Shown: positions 1 to 8,888, numbered from the stretch's first letter. The stretch: DNA of 64,000 nucleotides from Aureimonas mangrovi (GCF_014058705.1 NZ_CP059692.1:1121001-1185000); one strand, 5' to 3'. A program made the numbers and translations. The notes: generated by a model from the sequence alone, not told the origin.

Positions 1-1
1 C

Positions 2-697
2 GTCTTGTCCGACGTGAAGGTAGACGAGCTCGAAGCCGAATGCGGCGTGCTCGGCGCGGACGCGATCTGCGTGGAGGCCGACGTGACGAAGCAGGACGAG
101 GTCGACGCGATCGTCGCAAAGGCCAGGGAGCGCTTCGGCAAGGTCGACATCGTCATCCACACGGCAGGGATCACAGGTGCCAAGGGCGATCCGCTCGAGA
201 TGAAGGATGAGGACTACGAGGAGGCGTGGCAGATCGACTTCATGTCAGCCGTCCGCATCGCGCGCGCGAGTTTCCCCCTCATGCGGGAGAACAAATGGGG
301 CCGCTTCGTCTGCATCACATCGGAGAACGCCGTTCAGCCCTACTGGGAGGAGGCGACCTACAACACCGCCAAGGCGGCGCTCGCGGTCTTCGTGAAGAAC
401 CTTTCCTACAAGGAGGCCGAGTACGGCATCCTGTGCAACACCATATCGCCGGCCTTCATCGAGACACCCATGACGGACGGTATGATGGAGAAGCGCGCCA
501 AGGAACTCGGCGTCTCGTTCGACGAGGCGGTCGAGAGCTTTCTGGAAGAAGAGCGGCCGGGCATCGTCCAGAAGCGGCGCGGCAGGGTGGAGGAGGTCGC
601 CGCCGTCATCGCGCTCGTCGTCTCCGAGCGCGCCTCCTTCGTGAACGGCGCCAATCTGCGCGTCGACGGCGGCTCGGTGCAGGCCGTCCAGAACTGA
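2..697 (+). CDS. SDR-family NAD(P)-dependent oxidoreductase, 5' end outside window
   Basis: This is the C-terminal part of a short-chain dehydrogenase/reductase with a Rossmann fold; the start codon lies before base 1. Visible hallmarks are the strand leading to DIVIHTAGITG (the NAG-like motif), a Ser in the TSENAV stretch, the catalytic YNTAK (YxxxK), the PAFIETPM loop after the active site, and the terminal VNGANLRVDGGS typical of FabG-like members. The substrate cannot be deduced. It ends just before a strong hairpin terminator. The family call is secure; 3-oxoacyl-ACP reductase, sugar or alcohol dehydrogenase activities are all possible. The first in-frame TTG at base 5 is unlikely to be the true start because the N-terminal cofactor motif is missing from what is visible. 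Confidence 0.9.
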   Translation, partial: VLSDVKVDELEAECGVLGADAICVEADVTKQDEVDAIVAKARERFGKVDIVIHTAGITGAKGDPLEMKDEDYEEAWQIDFMSAVRIARASFPLMRENKWGRFVCITSENAVQPYWEEATYNTAKAALAVFVKNLSYKEAEYGILCNTISPAFIETPMTDGMMEKRAKELGVSFDEAVESFLEEERPGIVQKRRGRVEEVAAVIALVVSERASFVNGANLRVDGGSVQAVQN

Positions 698-710
698 CGC
701 AGGGCATGAA

Positions 711-745
711 AAAAGCCGCCGGTCCCAGAGGGCCGGCGGCTTTTT
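711..745. terminator. Bidirectional intrinsic terminator between SDR gene and the convergent small stress gene
   Basis: Arms AGCCGCCGG (714-722) and CCGGCGGCT (733-741) pair perfectly around a 10-nt loop. The arms are flanked by an A-run on the left and a T-run on the right, so the hairpin can terminate transcription from both sides. It sits 13 bases behind the SDR stop and about 15 bases behind the stop of the minus-strand gene. Confidence 0.85.
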
Positions 746-759
746 GCGTCGTCGGTCTA

Positions 760-948
760 TCAGTTGTTGGGGCCGTCGATCTGCTTGGGCGGCACCGGGT
801 CTGAGGCCGGGAACGTATCGTCGAGCGATTCGTCCCGATCCTCCTCGTCGTTCATCGGGCGCTCCTGCGCACCCGGCTGTTCGCGCTTCTCCGGCGCCAC
901 GATTCCTTCTTCTTCAATGGGAAGACGGCCTTGCGACACTTCTGACAT
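760..948 (-). CDS. Small acidic hypothetical protein (62 aa) with DDTFPASDP motif, predicted general-stress gene
   Basis: The product is a 62-residue, strongly acidic, soluble and probably disordered protein with no signal peptide or membrane segment. Its tail carries the sequence DESLDDTFPASDPVPP. I recall similar DDTFPASDP tails from small uncharacterised alphaproteobacterial proteins, but the function is unknown. The start at 948 is chosen because AGGAGC lies 6 bases upstream (955-960). An exact GGAAC-N16-CGTT promoter lies 30-54 bases upstream of the ATG, which predicts control by the EcfG general-stress sigma factor. The gene is monocistronic, closed by the hairpin at 711-745. Confidence 0.75.
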   Translation of the reverse strand: MSEVSQGRLPIEEEGIVAPEKREQPGAQERPMNDEEDRDESLDDTFPASDPVPPKQIDGPNN

Positions 949-977
949 CTGGATGCTCCTTGATCTGTCCCGTCGGA

Positions 978-1002
978 AACGCCGTGCAGGTCGACGCGTT
1001 CC
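978..1002 (-). promoter_or_regulatory. EcfG-type general stress promoter (GGAAC-N16-CGTT)
   Basis: On the minus strand GGAAC (998-1002) is followed after exactly 16 bases by CGTT (978-981). This matches the published alphaproteobacterial EcfG consensus GGAAC-N16/17-CGTT without mismatch. The predicted transcript start is about 23 bases ahead of the ATG at 948, leaving room for the AGGAGC ribosome site. Confidence 0.75.
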
Positions 1003-1020
1003 GAGGACAGCATGTCGCAA

Positions 1021-2241
1021 CTACCAGTTCGACAGGTCGCAGCCGCTGCCTTCCATAGGACGGAAGGCCTCGTCTCCGGGGATCGTGGAGACCAGTTCGT
1101 AATAGTCCCACGGCCCCTCGGACTGCTCCGGGGTCTTGACGCGGAAGAGGTACATGTCGTGCAGCTTGCGGCCGTCCTCGCGGATCATGCCGCTGGTGAA
1201 AAGCGGGTCTTCGCTCTGTGTCGCCTTCATCTGCGCGATCACGGCAGCTGCGTCATCCGGCGATCCGACCTCGGCGACGGCCTTCAGGTAATGCAGGAGG
1301 CCGGAATAGACGCCAGCCTGCGAGGAGGTCGGCATGCGACCGTCGAACCGCTCCGCGAAGCGCTGCGACCACTCGCGCGTGCCGTCGTTGAGGTCCCAGT
1401 AGAAGGCTTCCGTCAGGACGAGGCCCTGCGCCGTCTGAAGGCCGAGGCTATGGATGTCGCTGATGAACATCAGGAGGCCGGCCAGCGCCTGTCCGCTCTG
1501 GACGATGCCGAACTCGGCCGCCTGCTTGATGGCGTTGGTGGTGTCGGCGCCCGCATTGGCGAGGCCGATGACCTGTGCGCCCGACGCCTGTGCCTGAAGC
1601 AGGAAGGACGAGAAATCCTGCGTCGGGAACGGGTGGCGCACCGACCCCACCACCGTGCCGCCGGCTTCCTCCACCGATTGCGAGGTGTCGCGCTCCAGCG
1701 CGTGGCCGAAGGCATAGTCGGCCGTCAGGAAGAACCAGCTCGTCAGCCCCTCGCGCACGAGCGCGGAGCCGGTGCCGTGGGCGAGCGACCAGGTGTCGTA
1801 GGTCCAGTGGATGGTGTTCGGCGAGCAGTTCGTGCCCGTCAGGTCCGAGGTGCCGCCACCCGAGACGATCACCACCTTGTCCATCTGCCGCGTGACGTCC
1901 GCCACCGCGAGCGCGGTGGAGGAGGCCGGCAGGTCAAGGATCACGTCCACGCCTTCCGCTTCGTACCACGAGCGCGCCGTTGTCGCAGCGACGTCCGGTT
2001 TGTTCTGGTGGTCGGCCGAAACGAGCTCGACATCGACGTTCGCGCCGGCCTCGCTGGCTTTGAAGTCGTCTATGGCGAGTTGCGCGGCGACGACCGCGCC
2101 TTGGCCGGTGACATCGGCGTAGGTGCCGGACATGTCGTTGAGAACACCTGCCTTGACGCTGGCCGGCGCATCCTGCGCCATAGCCGGGCTCGAGCACAGG
2201 GCCGCCATCGAGACGGCAGCCATCATCGATCGGATTCGCAT
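1021..2241 (-). CDS. Branched-chain amino acid-type ABC transporter substrate-binding protein (LivK-like)
   Basis: This 406-residue periplasmic protein is the ligand-binding component of a high-affinity ABC uptake system of the LivJ/LivK (Peripla_BP_6) type. A signal peptide is visible at the N terminus (residues 1-24, ending PAMA before QDA), followed by VKAGVLNDMSGTYADVTGQG, the characteristic first strand of this family. The start at 2241 is supported by GGGAGG 5-10 bases upstream. The ligand cannot be inferred; many family members bind amides, aromatic acids or urea rather than leucine. No permease or ATPase genes are adjacent, so it is an orphan here, and the transporter partners must be elsewhere. 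It is transcribed towards the 62-residue stress gene. Confidence 0.88.
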   Translation of the reverse strand: MRIRSMMAAVSMAALCSSPAMAQDAPASVKAGVLNDMSGTYADVTGQGAVVAAQLAIDDFKASEAGANVDVELVSADHQNKPDVAATTARSWYEAEGVDVILDLPASSTALAVADVTRQMDKVVIVSGGGTSDLTGTNCSPNTIHWTYDTWSLAHGTGSALVREGLTSWFFLTADYAFGHALERDTSQSVEEAGGTVVGSVRHPFPTQDFSSFLLQAQASGAQVIGLANAGADTTNAIKQAAEFGIVQSGQALAGLLMFISDIHSLGLQTAQGLVLTEAFYWDLNDGTREWSQRFAERFDGRMPTSSQAGVYSGLLHYLKAVAEVGSPDDAAAVIAQMKATQSEDPLFTSGMIREDGRKLHDMYLFRVKTPEQSEGPWDYYELVSTIPGDEAFRPMEGSGCDLSNW

Positions 2242-2373
2242 GCGTTTCCTCCCGTTATCGTTTTGTCGATCACTCGCCGCCGCCGCTCCCGCGTTTAAGC
2301 GCATTGGAGTGGACGGTCCTCCCGGCTTGCTCACATCGTCATTGGTATCGCAGGGCGCGCCGCGCGCAAGCGC

Positions 2374-2898
2374 TCAGTTGGCTTCCCTCAAAGCCTCATT
2401 CAGTCCACGCGCGTCATCCGGCGAGAACGCGCACAGCACGATGCGCCTGAAAGCTCCGGTGGCCGCCGCTTCGCGCGCCTCGCGTACGGCGATCCGAGCC
2501 GCGCGATCCTTCGGGAAACCGTACACGCCGGTCGAGATGCCGGGGAAGGCAATCGTGGAGAGACCGTTCCCGCGCGCGAGCGCGAAGGCGCTGCGATAGG
2601 CAGAGGCCAGGGCATCCTCCTCACCGCGCGCGCCGCCGTGCCAGACGGGGCCGACGGTGTGGATCACGCGGCGTGCCGGCAGTCCGTAGCCGAAGGTGAT
2701 GCGAGCCTGCCCTGTCGGGCAGCCGCCGATCGTTCGGCATTCTTCCAGAAGCTGCGGCCCCGCCGCGCGATGGATCGCGCCGTCGACGCCGCCTCCGCCG
2801 AGCAGGCTTTCGTTTGCCGCGTTGACGATGGCATCGAGCTGGAGCGTGGTGATGTCGGCGACCACGATCTCGATGATGTTTCCCGGATCAGCACCCAT
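2374..2898 (-). CDS. Macro-domain protein, O-acetyl-ADP-ribose deacetylase type
   Basis: The 174-residue single-domain protein belongs to the MacroD/YmdB class, which hydrolyses O-acetyl-ADP-ribose and removes mono-ADP-ribose from proteins. Signature elements are [19 protein letters not shown] (residues 25-43, with the catalytic Asn29 and Asp39 of this class), [10 protein letters not shown], and the phosphate-binding loop [10 protein letters not shown]. The start at 2898 has GGGAGG at good spacing. It is divergent from glcDEF, sharing an 82-base intergenic region, so the two may share control. Length and motifs fit the family fully; the physiological substrate is not known. Confidence 0.92.
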   Translation of the reverse strand: MGADPGNIIEIVVADITTLQLDAIVNAANESLLGGGGVDGAIHRAAGPQLLEECRTIGGCPTGQARITFGYGLPARRVIHTVGPVWHGGARGEEDALASAYRSAFALARGNGLSTIAFPGISTGVYGFPKDRAARIAVREAREAAATGAFRRIVLCAFSPDDARGLNEALREAN

Positions 2899-2980
2899 CG
2901 GAACCTCCCGTTCTCCGCTAGACTTGGCGCGGCGGGCTCTTTAGTTCAATTCCAGACGAGACGTTCGGGAGGATCGTTCG

Positions 2981-4474
2981 ATGTCGATACTCATGCCCAA
3001 GCCCAGCGAGGCCGTGATTGCGAAGCGCGAGGCGATCGTCGCCGCGCTGCGCGCAATCGTGCCGGGCGAAGGCGTGGTGGATGCTTCGCGCGAGATGGCG
3101 GTCTTCGAGACGGACGCGCTGACCGCCTATCGCCAACTGCCGCTCGTCGTCGTCCTGCCGGAGACAGTGAAGCAGGTTTCCGCCGTCCTCGCCTATTGCC
3201 ACGCGAACGACATTCCTGTCGTGCCGCGCGGCTCCGGCACCTCGCTGTCGGGCGGATCGCTGCCGCTCGCCGACGGCGTCCTTCTCGTCCTGTCGAAGTT
3301 CAACCGCGTCCTCGACATCGACCTCGACAATCGCTGTGCGGTCGTGCAGCCGGGCGTCACCAATCTCGGCATCACGAAGGCGGTGGAGCACGCCGGCTTC
3401 TATTACGCGCCGGACCCGTCCTCGCAGATCGCCTGCTCGATCGGCGGCAATGTCGCGGAGAATTCCGGCGGCGTGCACTGCCTGAAATACGGGCTGACGG
3501 CCAACAACCTCCTCGGCGTCGAGTTCGTGACGATGGAGGGCGAGGTCATCCGCCTCGGCGGCAAGCATCTCGACTCGGAGGGCTACGACCTTCTCGGCCT
3601 CCTCACCGGTTCGGAGGGGCTTCTCGGCGTCGTTACGGAAGTGACCGTGCGCATCCTGCAGGCGCCCGAGACAGCGCGCGCCGTGCTCCTCGGCTTCCCG
3701 ACCTCCGAGCAGGGGGGGCAGTGCGTGGCCGACATCATCGCCAAGGGCATTATTCCCGGCGGCATGGAGATGATGGATCGCTTCGCCATCCGGGCGGCAG
3801 AGGACTTCGTCCATGCTGGCTATCCGCTCGATGTCGAGGCGCTTCTGATCGTGGAACTCGACGGGCCGGTGGCCGAGGTCGACCACCTTCTCGCCGAGGT
3901 CGAGGCGATCGCGCGCGCCAACGGCGCGACGACGGCGCGCGTCTCGCAGTCCGACGCCGAGCGTGCCTCCTTCTGGGCCGGGCGCAAGGCGGCCTTCCCG
4001 GCCGTCGGCCGCATCTCTCCGGATTACCTCTGCATGGACGGTACGATCCCGCGCAAGGAACTGCCGCGCGTCCTCGCCGGCATGCGCGCGCTGTCGGAAA
4101 AATACGGTCTCGCGGTCGCCAACGTCTTCCATGCCGGCGACGGCAACCTCCATCCGCTGATCCTCTACGACGCCGGCAAGGACGACGAACTGCAGCGGGC
4201 CGAGGATTTCGGCGCCGACATCCTGCGCCTCTGCGTCCAGGTGGGCGGCGTTCTCACCGGCGAGCATGGCGTCGGAATCGAGAAACGCGACCTGATGCCG
4301 GAGATGTTCGGCGAGGACGATTTGAAGCATCAGATCCGCGTGAAGTGCGCCTTCGACGAGAAGCACCTCCTCAACCCCGGCAAGATGTTTCCCGTGCTCC
4401 ATCGCTGCGCCGAACTCGGCCGCATGCATGTCCACAAGGGGCAGGTGCCGTTCCCCGAGCTTCCCCGGTTCTGA
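2981..4474 (+). CDS. glcD: Glycolate oxidase, FAD-linked subunit GlcD
   Basis: GlcD is the flavin-bearing catalytic subunit of membrane-associated glycolate oxidase (glycolate to glyoxylate). The 497-residue product has the PCMH-type FAD-binding domain with VPRGSGTSLSGG and the FAD-oxidase C-terminal domain with FHAGDGNLHP and LTGEHGVGIEKR, which are diagnostic of the GlcD/D-lactate dehydrogenase family. Length matches E. coli GlcD (499). The ATG is preceded by GGGAGG. Its TGA shares one base with the ATG of glcE (TGATG), so the subunits are translationally coupled. The three-gene order D-E-F supports glycolate oxidase over a stand-alone D-lactate dehydrogenase. Confidence 0.95.
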   Translation: MSILMPKPSEAVIAKREAIVAALRAIVPGEGVVDASREMAVFETDALTAYRQLPLVVVLPETVKQVSAVLAYCHANDIPVVPRGSGTSLSGGSLPLADGVLLVLSKFNRVLDIDLDNRCAVVQPGVTNLGITKAVEHAGFYYAPDPSSQIACSIGGNVAENSGGVHCLKYGLTANNLLGVEFVTMEGEVIRLGGKHLDSEGYDLLGLLTGSEGLLGVVTEVTVRILQAPETARAVLLGFPTSEQGGQCVADIIAKGIIPGGMEMMDRFAIRAAEDFVHAGYPLDVEALLIVELDGPVAEVDHLLAEVEAIARANGATTARVSQSDAERASFWAGRKAAFPAVGRISPDYLCMDGTIPRKELPRVLAGMRALSEKYGLAVANVFHAGDGNLHPLILYDAGKDDELQRAEDFGADILRLCVQVGGVLTGEHGVGIEKRDLMPEMFGEDDLKHQIRVKCAFDEKHLLNPGKMFPVLHRCAELGRMHVHKGQVPFPELPRF

Positions 4475-5697
4475 TGCCCGACATTCCAGACAACGCCACA
4501 CGCCTGTCCCCCACCGGCATCGAGGAGCTTCGCGAGATCGTCCAAGCGGCCGTCTCGGCCGGAGAACCTCTGAGCGTGGAAGGCACGGGCTCCAAGCGCG
4601 GCCTCGGGCGGCCGGTGCAGGCCGCGCGCACGCTCTCCACGGAGGCGATCGGCGGCATCCTCTTCTACGAGCCCGAGGAACTGGTGCTTTCGGCCAGGGC
4701 CGGCACACCGATGGCGGAGATCGAGGCGCTCTTGTCCGAGCGCGGCCAGCGGCTGGAGTTCGAGCCGATCGACTACGGGCCGTTGCATGGGCTGGAGCCC
4801 GGTCTCGGCACGCTCGGTGGCACCATCGCCTGCAATCTCTCCGGGCCGCGACGCATCAGCCGTGGCGCGGCGCGCGATCACATCCTCGGCCTTGGCGGCG
4901 TCTCGGGGCGCGGCGAGATCTTCAAGGCCGGCGGGCGCGTCGTGAAGAACGTCACGGGCTACGATCTCTCCAAAGGGATCACCGGCTCCTTCGGCACGCT
5001 CGCCGTCATGAGCGAGGCGACGATCAAGGTCATGCCGCAGACCGAGGCGGAGACGACGCTCGTCCTGCGCGGCCTCTCGGACGAGGAGGCGACGGGCGCG
5101 ATGGCGGCCGCAATGGGCTCCTCCGCCGAAGTCTCGGGCGCGGCGCATCTGCCTTACGGCGTGGCGGCGCGCGTTCTCGACGGCGCCTTCGGGCGCGAGG
5201 CGGCGACGATTCTTCGACTTGAGGGCTTCGGGCCGTCTGTCGCGGCGCGACAGGATTATCTCGGCCGTGCTCTGGAACGGGTGGGTCGGCTGGAGCGGAT
5301 CGAAGGCGACGCCTCTCGCGCGCTATGGCGCGACATTCGCGACGTGCGGCCGTTCTGGGGCGAGCCGCACCGCGCGGTCTGGCGCCTCTCGCTGACGCCG
5401 ACGCGCGGGCACGAGCTCGTCATGGCTCTGCGCATGAGCTCGGCCGCCGAGGCGTTCTACGACTGGCAGGGCGGGCTTGTATGGCTGCGGATGGAGTACG
5501 GTGTCGATGCCGAGCGCATCCGTGCGCTCGTGCGCCAGTATGGCGGCGGCCATGCGACGCTGGTTCGTGCGTCCGAGAGCGAACGCGCATCGACGCCGGT
5601 CTTCCACCCGCAGCCGGCGCCGCTCGCAGCGCTGTCTCGTCGGCTGAAGGATCAGTTCGATCCGGCCGGCATCCTCAATCCCGGCCGGATGGGCTGA
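4474..5697 (+). CDS. glcE: Glycolate oxidase subunit GlcE (FAD-binding)
   Basis: GlcE is the second flavoprotein-like subunit of glycolate oxidase. The 407-residue sequence has a PCMH-type FAD-binding region with VEGTGSKRGLG near the N terminus and KAGGRVVKNVTGYDL plus GSFGTLAVMSEATIKV further on, and ends ILNPGRMG like other members. It is somewhat longer than E. coli GlcE (about 350). Translation begins at the overlapping ATG of glcD's stop. One base separates its own stop from glcF. An in-frame open stretch extends far upstream, but it lies inside glcD and is not coding. Confidence 0.95.
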   Translation: MPDIPDNATRLSPTGIEELREIVQAAVSAGEPLSVEGTGSKRGLGRPVQAARTLSTEAIGGILFYEPEELVLSARAGTPMAEIEALLSERGQRLEFEPIDYGPLHGLEPGLGTLGGTIACNLSGPRRISRGAARDHILGLGGVSGRGEIFKAGGRVVKNVTGYDLSKGITGSFGTLAVMSEATIKVMPQTEAETTLVLRGLSDEEATGAMAAAMGSSAEVSGAAHLPYGVAARVLDGAFGREAATILRLEGFGPSVAARQDYLGRALERVGRLERIEGDASRALWRDIRDVRPFWGEPHRAVWRLSLTPTRGHELVMALRMSSAAEAFYDWQGGLVWLRMEYGVDAERIRALVRQYGGGHATLVRASESERASTPVFHPQPAPLAALSRRLKDQFDPAGILNPGRMG

Positions 5698-5698
5698 C

Positions 5699-7033
5699 AT
5701 GCAGACACATTTTTCGCCCGCCCAGCTCGAGCATCCCGAGGTCGCGCATTCGGAAGGCATCATCCGAAAATGCGTGCATTGCGGATTCTGCACGGCCACG
5801 TGCCCGACCTATGTGACGCTCGGCAACGAACTCGACAGCCCGCGCGGGCGCATCTACCTCATCAAGGAGATGCTGGAGAACGACCGGCCGGCGGACGAAC
5901 AGGTCGTCACCCATATCGACCGCTGCCTCTCCTGCCTCGCCTGCATGACGACCTGCCCGTCGGGCGTGAACTACATGCACCTCGTCGACCACGCTCGCGT
6001 CCATATCCAGAAGACCTATCGCCGGCCCTTCGCGGACAGGATGATCCGCCGCATCCTCGCGATGACGCTGCCCTATCCGGCGCGCTTCCGGCTCTCGCTG
6101 CGCCTGGCAAAGCTCGCCGCCCCCTTCGCCGGCGTCTTCGAAGCCGGGCCGCTGAAGCCTATCGCCGCCATGCTGAGGCTCGCGCCAAAGAGCGTTCCCG
6201 CCGCCTCCACCATCAACGCGCCGGCGGTGCATCGTCCCGCGCAGATGGCGAACAAGCGCGTGGCGCTGCTGACGGGCTGCGCGCAGTCCGTGCTCGACCC
6301 GAAGATCAACGAGGCGACGGTACGGCTCCTCAACCGCCTCGGTGTCGAGGTGGTGGTGCCGAAGGGGGAGGGGTGCTGCGGCGCGCTCGTTCATCACATG
6401 GGCGAGGAGGACGCCGCGCTCGCCTTCGCGCGCGCCAATGTCGACGTGTGGACACGCGAGATCGAGGCGGGCGCGCTCGATGCGATCGTCATCACCGCGT
6501 CCGGCTGCGGTACGACGATCAAGGACTACGGCCACATGCTGCGGCTCGATCCGGCCTATGCCGCGAAGGCCGCGCGGGTTTCTGCCCTCGCCAAGGACGT
6601 CACAGAGTTCCTGGCGACGCTCGACCTGCCTTTGCCGGAATCCCCCGGCGGCATGGTCGTCGCCTATCACTCGGCCTGCTCGATGCAGCACGGCCAGAAG
6701 ATCACGGCCGCGCCGAAGACGCTGCTGGCGCAGGCCGGCTTCACCGTGCGCGACGTGCCGGAGGGCCATCTGTGCTGCGGCTCTGCAGGCACCTACAACA
6801 TCCTCCAGCCTGAGATTTCCGCGCGCCTTCGCGATCGCAAGGTCAGGAATATCGAGAGCGTTCAGCCCGAACTCATCGCCACCGGCAATATCGGCTGCAT
6901 GACGCAGATCGGCTCGGCGACCGGCATTCCGGTGCTGCACACGGTGGAACTCCTCGACTGGGCCTTCGGAGGCGAGAGGCCAGCCGTTCTGGCTCGTGCC
7001 GCCCCGCAGAGGGAGTCGATCGCCGCCCTCTGA
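5699..7033 (+). CDS. glcF: Glycolate oxidase iron-sulfur subunit GlcF
   Basis: GlcF passes electrons from the GlcD/E flavins to the membrane quinone pool. The 444-residue protein shows two 4Fe-4S ferredoxin motifs, CVHCGFCTATCP (from residue 25) and CLSCLACMTTCP, followed by two CCG domains (GCCGALVHH and CCGSAGTYN with their partner Cys residues) that are typical of the GlcF/heterodisulfide reductase B fold. It starts one base after glcE. A hairpin terminator follows the stop, so glcDEF is a closed three-gene operon. No glcC regulator is adjacent. Confidence 0.95.
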   Translation: MQTHFSPAQLEHPEVAHSEGIIRKCVHCGFCTATCPTYVTLGNELDSPRGRIYLIKEMLENDRPADEQVVTHIDRCLSCLACMTTCPSGVNYMHLVDHARVHIQKTYRRPFADRMIRRILAMTLPYPARFRLSLRLAKLAAPFAGVFEAGPLKPIAAMLRLAPKSVPAASTINAPAVHRPAQMANKRVALLTGCAQSVLDPKINEATVRLLNRLGVEVVVPKGEGCCGALVHHMGEEDAALAFARANVDVWTREIEAGALDAIVITASGCGTTIKDYGHMLRLDPAYAAKAARVSALAKDVTEFLATLDLPLPESPGGMVVAYHSACSMQHGQKITAAPKTLLAQAGFTVRDVPEGHLCCGSAGTYNILQPEISARLRDRKVRNIESVQPELIATGNIGCMTQIGSATGIPVLHTVELLDWAFGGERPAVLARAAPQRESIAAL

Positions 7034-7041
7034 AACGACGA

Positions 7042-7065
7042 AAGGCCCGCCGGTGAGCGGGCCTT
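7042..7065. terminator. Intrinsic terminator between glcF and the L,D-transpeptidase gene
   Basis: Arms AAGGCCCGC (7042-7050) and GCGGGCCTT (7057-7065) form a perfect 9-bp stem around a 6-base loop, 8 bases after the glcF stop. The T-run is short on both sides, but the position between two convergent genes fits a shared terminator. Confidence 0.7.
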
Positions 7066-7088
7066 CCTGTCTTCCCGTGAAGCGCGCG

Positions 7089-7871
7089 TTACTGGACGCG
7101 CGAGCCGAAGAGCTGGGAGAAGAGACCGCCGCGCTGCCCCTCGCCGCCGGCCTGACGCATGACGCCCGTCTCGGCGTAGACATTGTCGCTGTTGGCGTTC
7201 GGGCCGATCACGACGACCTTGGCGCCGTTGTTCACACGCTCGTAGAGGTGCTCGACATCCTCGTTCATCATGCGGATGCAGCCCGACGACATGTTCTGGC
7301 CGATGGTCCAGGGCTGGTTGGTGCCGTGGATGCGGTAGAGCGTGTCGCGGCCGCCGCGATAAAGATAGAGCGCGCGGGCACCGAGCGGGTTGTCAGGACC
7401 GCCCGCCATGTAGGCCGGCAGGATGCGCCCCTTGGCCGCTTCGCGCTTGCGCATGGCGGCGGGCGGCGTCCAGCCCGGCCATTCGGCCTTGCGGCCGACC
7501 GTGGCAGCACCCGCCCAGGCAAAGCCCTCCTTGCCGACGCCCACGCCATAGCGCGTCGCCTGGCCGTTCCCCTCGACGTAGTAGAGGAACTTGCGGCCCG
7601 TATCGACGATGATGGTGCCGGGCTTCTCGTTGGTCGAGATCTGCACCTGATGGCGGGCGAAGCGCGCGTCGGGGCGCGGCATGGTCTGGGTGGAGCGGGC
7701 CTGCGCACGCTGCGTCTGCGTCACCTGTGCGCGCTCGGTCGGCGTGCCCTGCACCCAGCGCTGCGCGGAGAAGTCGTAGTAGCGGGTCTGCTGCGCGCTG
7801 GCAGGGCCGGCGATCGCGAAGGCGGTGAGCCCCGCGAAGACCGCTGCGGCCATCGTCCTGGAAATCGTCAT
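7089..7871 (-). CDS. L,D-transpeptidase, periplasmic (YkuD/ErfK family)
   Basis: The 260-residue secreted enzyme makes 3-3 peptidoglycan cross-links or attaches outer-membrane proteins to peptidoglycan. A signal peptide occupies residues 1-26 (ending ASAQQ). The YkuD domain shows HGTNQPWTIG and the catalytic SSGCIRM with the nucleophilic Cys. AAGGTGATG lies just ahead of the ATG at 7871. It is the first of two tandem paralogues; the second lies 150 bases upstream on the same strand and shares long identical blocks such as KAEWPGWTPP and NPLGARALYL. Its short C-terminal tail after the domain is rich in Gly/Gln. Confidence 0.92.
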   Translation of the reverse strand: MTISRTMAAAVFAGLTAFAIAGPASAQQTRYYDFSAQRWVQGTPTERAQVTQTQRAQARSTQTMPRPDARFARHQVQISTNEKPGTIIVDTGRKFLYYVEGNGQATRYGVGVGKEGFAWAGAATVGRKAEWPGWTPPAAMRKREAAKGRILPAYMAGGPDNPLGARALYLYRGGRDTLYRIHGTNQPWTIGQNMSSGCIRMMNEDVEHLYERVNNGAKVVVIGPNANSDNVYAETGVMRQAGGEGQRGGLFSQLFGSRVQ

Positions 7872-8021
7872 GGCATCACCTTTTCGCTTCTTGTGCGGAT
7901 GGCGACGCCATCCTCCAGCCTTCGGACATGCTTGTTATCGTTTCGACGAGAATGCACGTATTCGGCCAGCGGCTCCTGTTCCGCGCCGGCACCGACGGAG
8001 ATTGCGGCAGCACTGTGGCGC

Positions 8022-8888
8022 CTAGAACACAACCACGCGGGCGCCCACCGGCACGCGGCCGTAGAGATCTATGACGTCCTCGTTGCGCATGCGGATGCAG
8101 CCGGACGAGACGGCCTGTCCGATCGTCCAGGGCTGGTTGGTGCCGTGGATGCGGTAGAGCGTGTCGCCAAGATAAAGGGCGCGGGCACCGAGCGGGTTAT
8201 CCGGTTCGCCGGGCATGTGTGCGGGCAGCACGACGCCTCTGGCGCGCTCGCGCGCGATCATCTGGCGCGGCGGCGTCCAGCCCGGCCATTCGGCCTTGCG
8301 GGTGATCGTCTCCGAGCCCTTCCAGGAGAAGCCTTCCTTGCCGACACCCACGCCATAGCGCATCGCCCGGCCGTTCGGCTCGACGAGGTAGAGGTAGCGC
8401 GCCCGCGTGTCGATCACGACGGTGCCGGGGCGGTGCGGACCCTCGTAGACGACGGTCGTCGGCAGGAAGGCCGGGTCGATCGTGCGTGTCGCGTGCGGCT
8501 GCATGGTGCGCACCGGCGGCGTGACGACCGCCACCTCCTGTTTGGGCGCGACCACGACCGGATGCCCGCGCGGGGCGACGAATTGAGGCGAGGTCGGCAC
8601 GATGCGCTTGCGGCGGGGGCGTTCGACCTGGCCGAGCGGCACGACTACGCCGCCGGGGCCGACGACGCCGACCGGGATGTTGCCCTGGAAGACGACCTGC
8701 CCGTCCGGGTGCGAATAGACGGTCGGCGGTGTCTTGTACTCGATCGCGACGCCTGCGGACGGCGAGAGCTGGAGCACGCGTTCGGCGGCGAGGCGCTGGT
8801 CGAGGCGCACATAGTCGTCGCGCGCGCTGGCGCCGGACGTGCCGGCCACGAGAAGCGCGGCGGCAAGGAAGATGGCAAAGTTTCGCAT
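8022..8888 (-). CDS. L,D-transpeptidase, periplasmic (YkuD/ErfK family), tandem paralogue
   Basis: This second, 288-residue L,D-transpeptidase has a signal peptide (residues 1 to about 22, SGASA) and a longer, low-complexity linker before the YkuD domain than its neighbour. HGTNQPWTIG and SSGCIRM carry the catalytic His and Cys. The two enzymes are similar through the catalytic domain but differ in the N-terminal 120 residues, which suggests duplication followed by divergence of targeting. The ribosome site is weak (GAAGGG, spaced 10 bases). Two CtrA-like boxes lie about 120 bases upstream, so a cell-cycle link is possible. Confidence 0.92.
   Translation of the reverse strand: MRNFAIFLAAALLVAGTSGASARDDYVRLDQRLAAERVLQLSPSAGVAIEYKTPPTVYSHPDGQVVFQGNIPVGVVGPGGVVVPLGQVERPRRKRIVPTSPQFVAPRGHPVVVAPKQEVAVVTPPVRTMQPHATRTIDPAFLPTTVVYEGPHRPGTVVIDTRARYLYLVEPNGRAMRYGVGVGKEGFSWKGSETITRKAEWPGWTPPRQMIARERARGVVLPAHMPGEPDNPLGARALYLGDTLYRIHGTNQPWTIGQAVSSGCIRMRNEDVIDLYGRVPVGARVVVF

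Noticed and set aside
810..834. Plus-strand GGAAC-N16-CGTC resembling a stress promoter
   Set aside because: The -10 has a mismatch, it lies inside a coding region in antisense, and no plus-strand gene follows.
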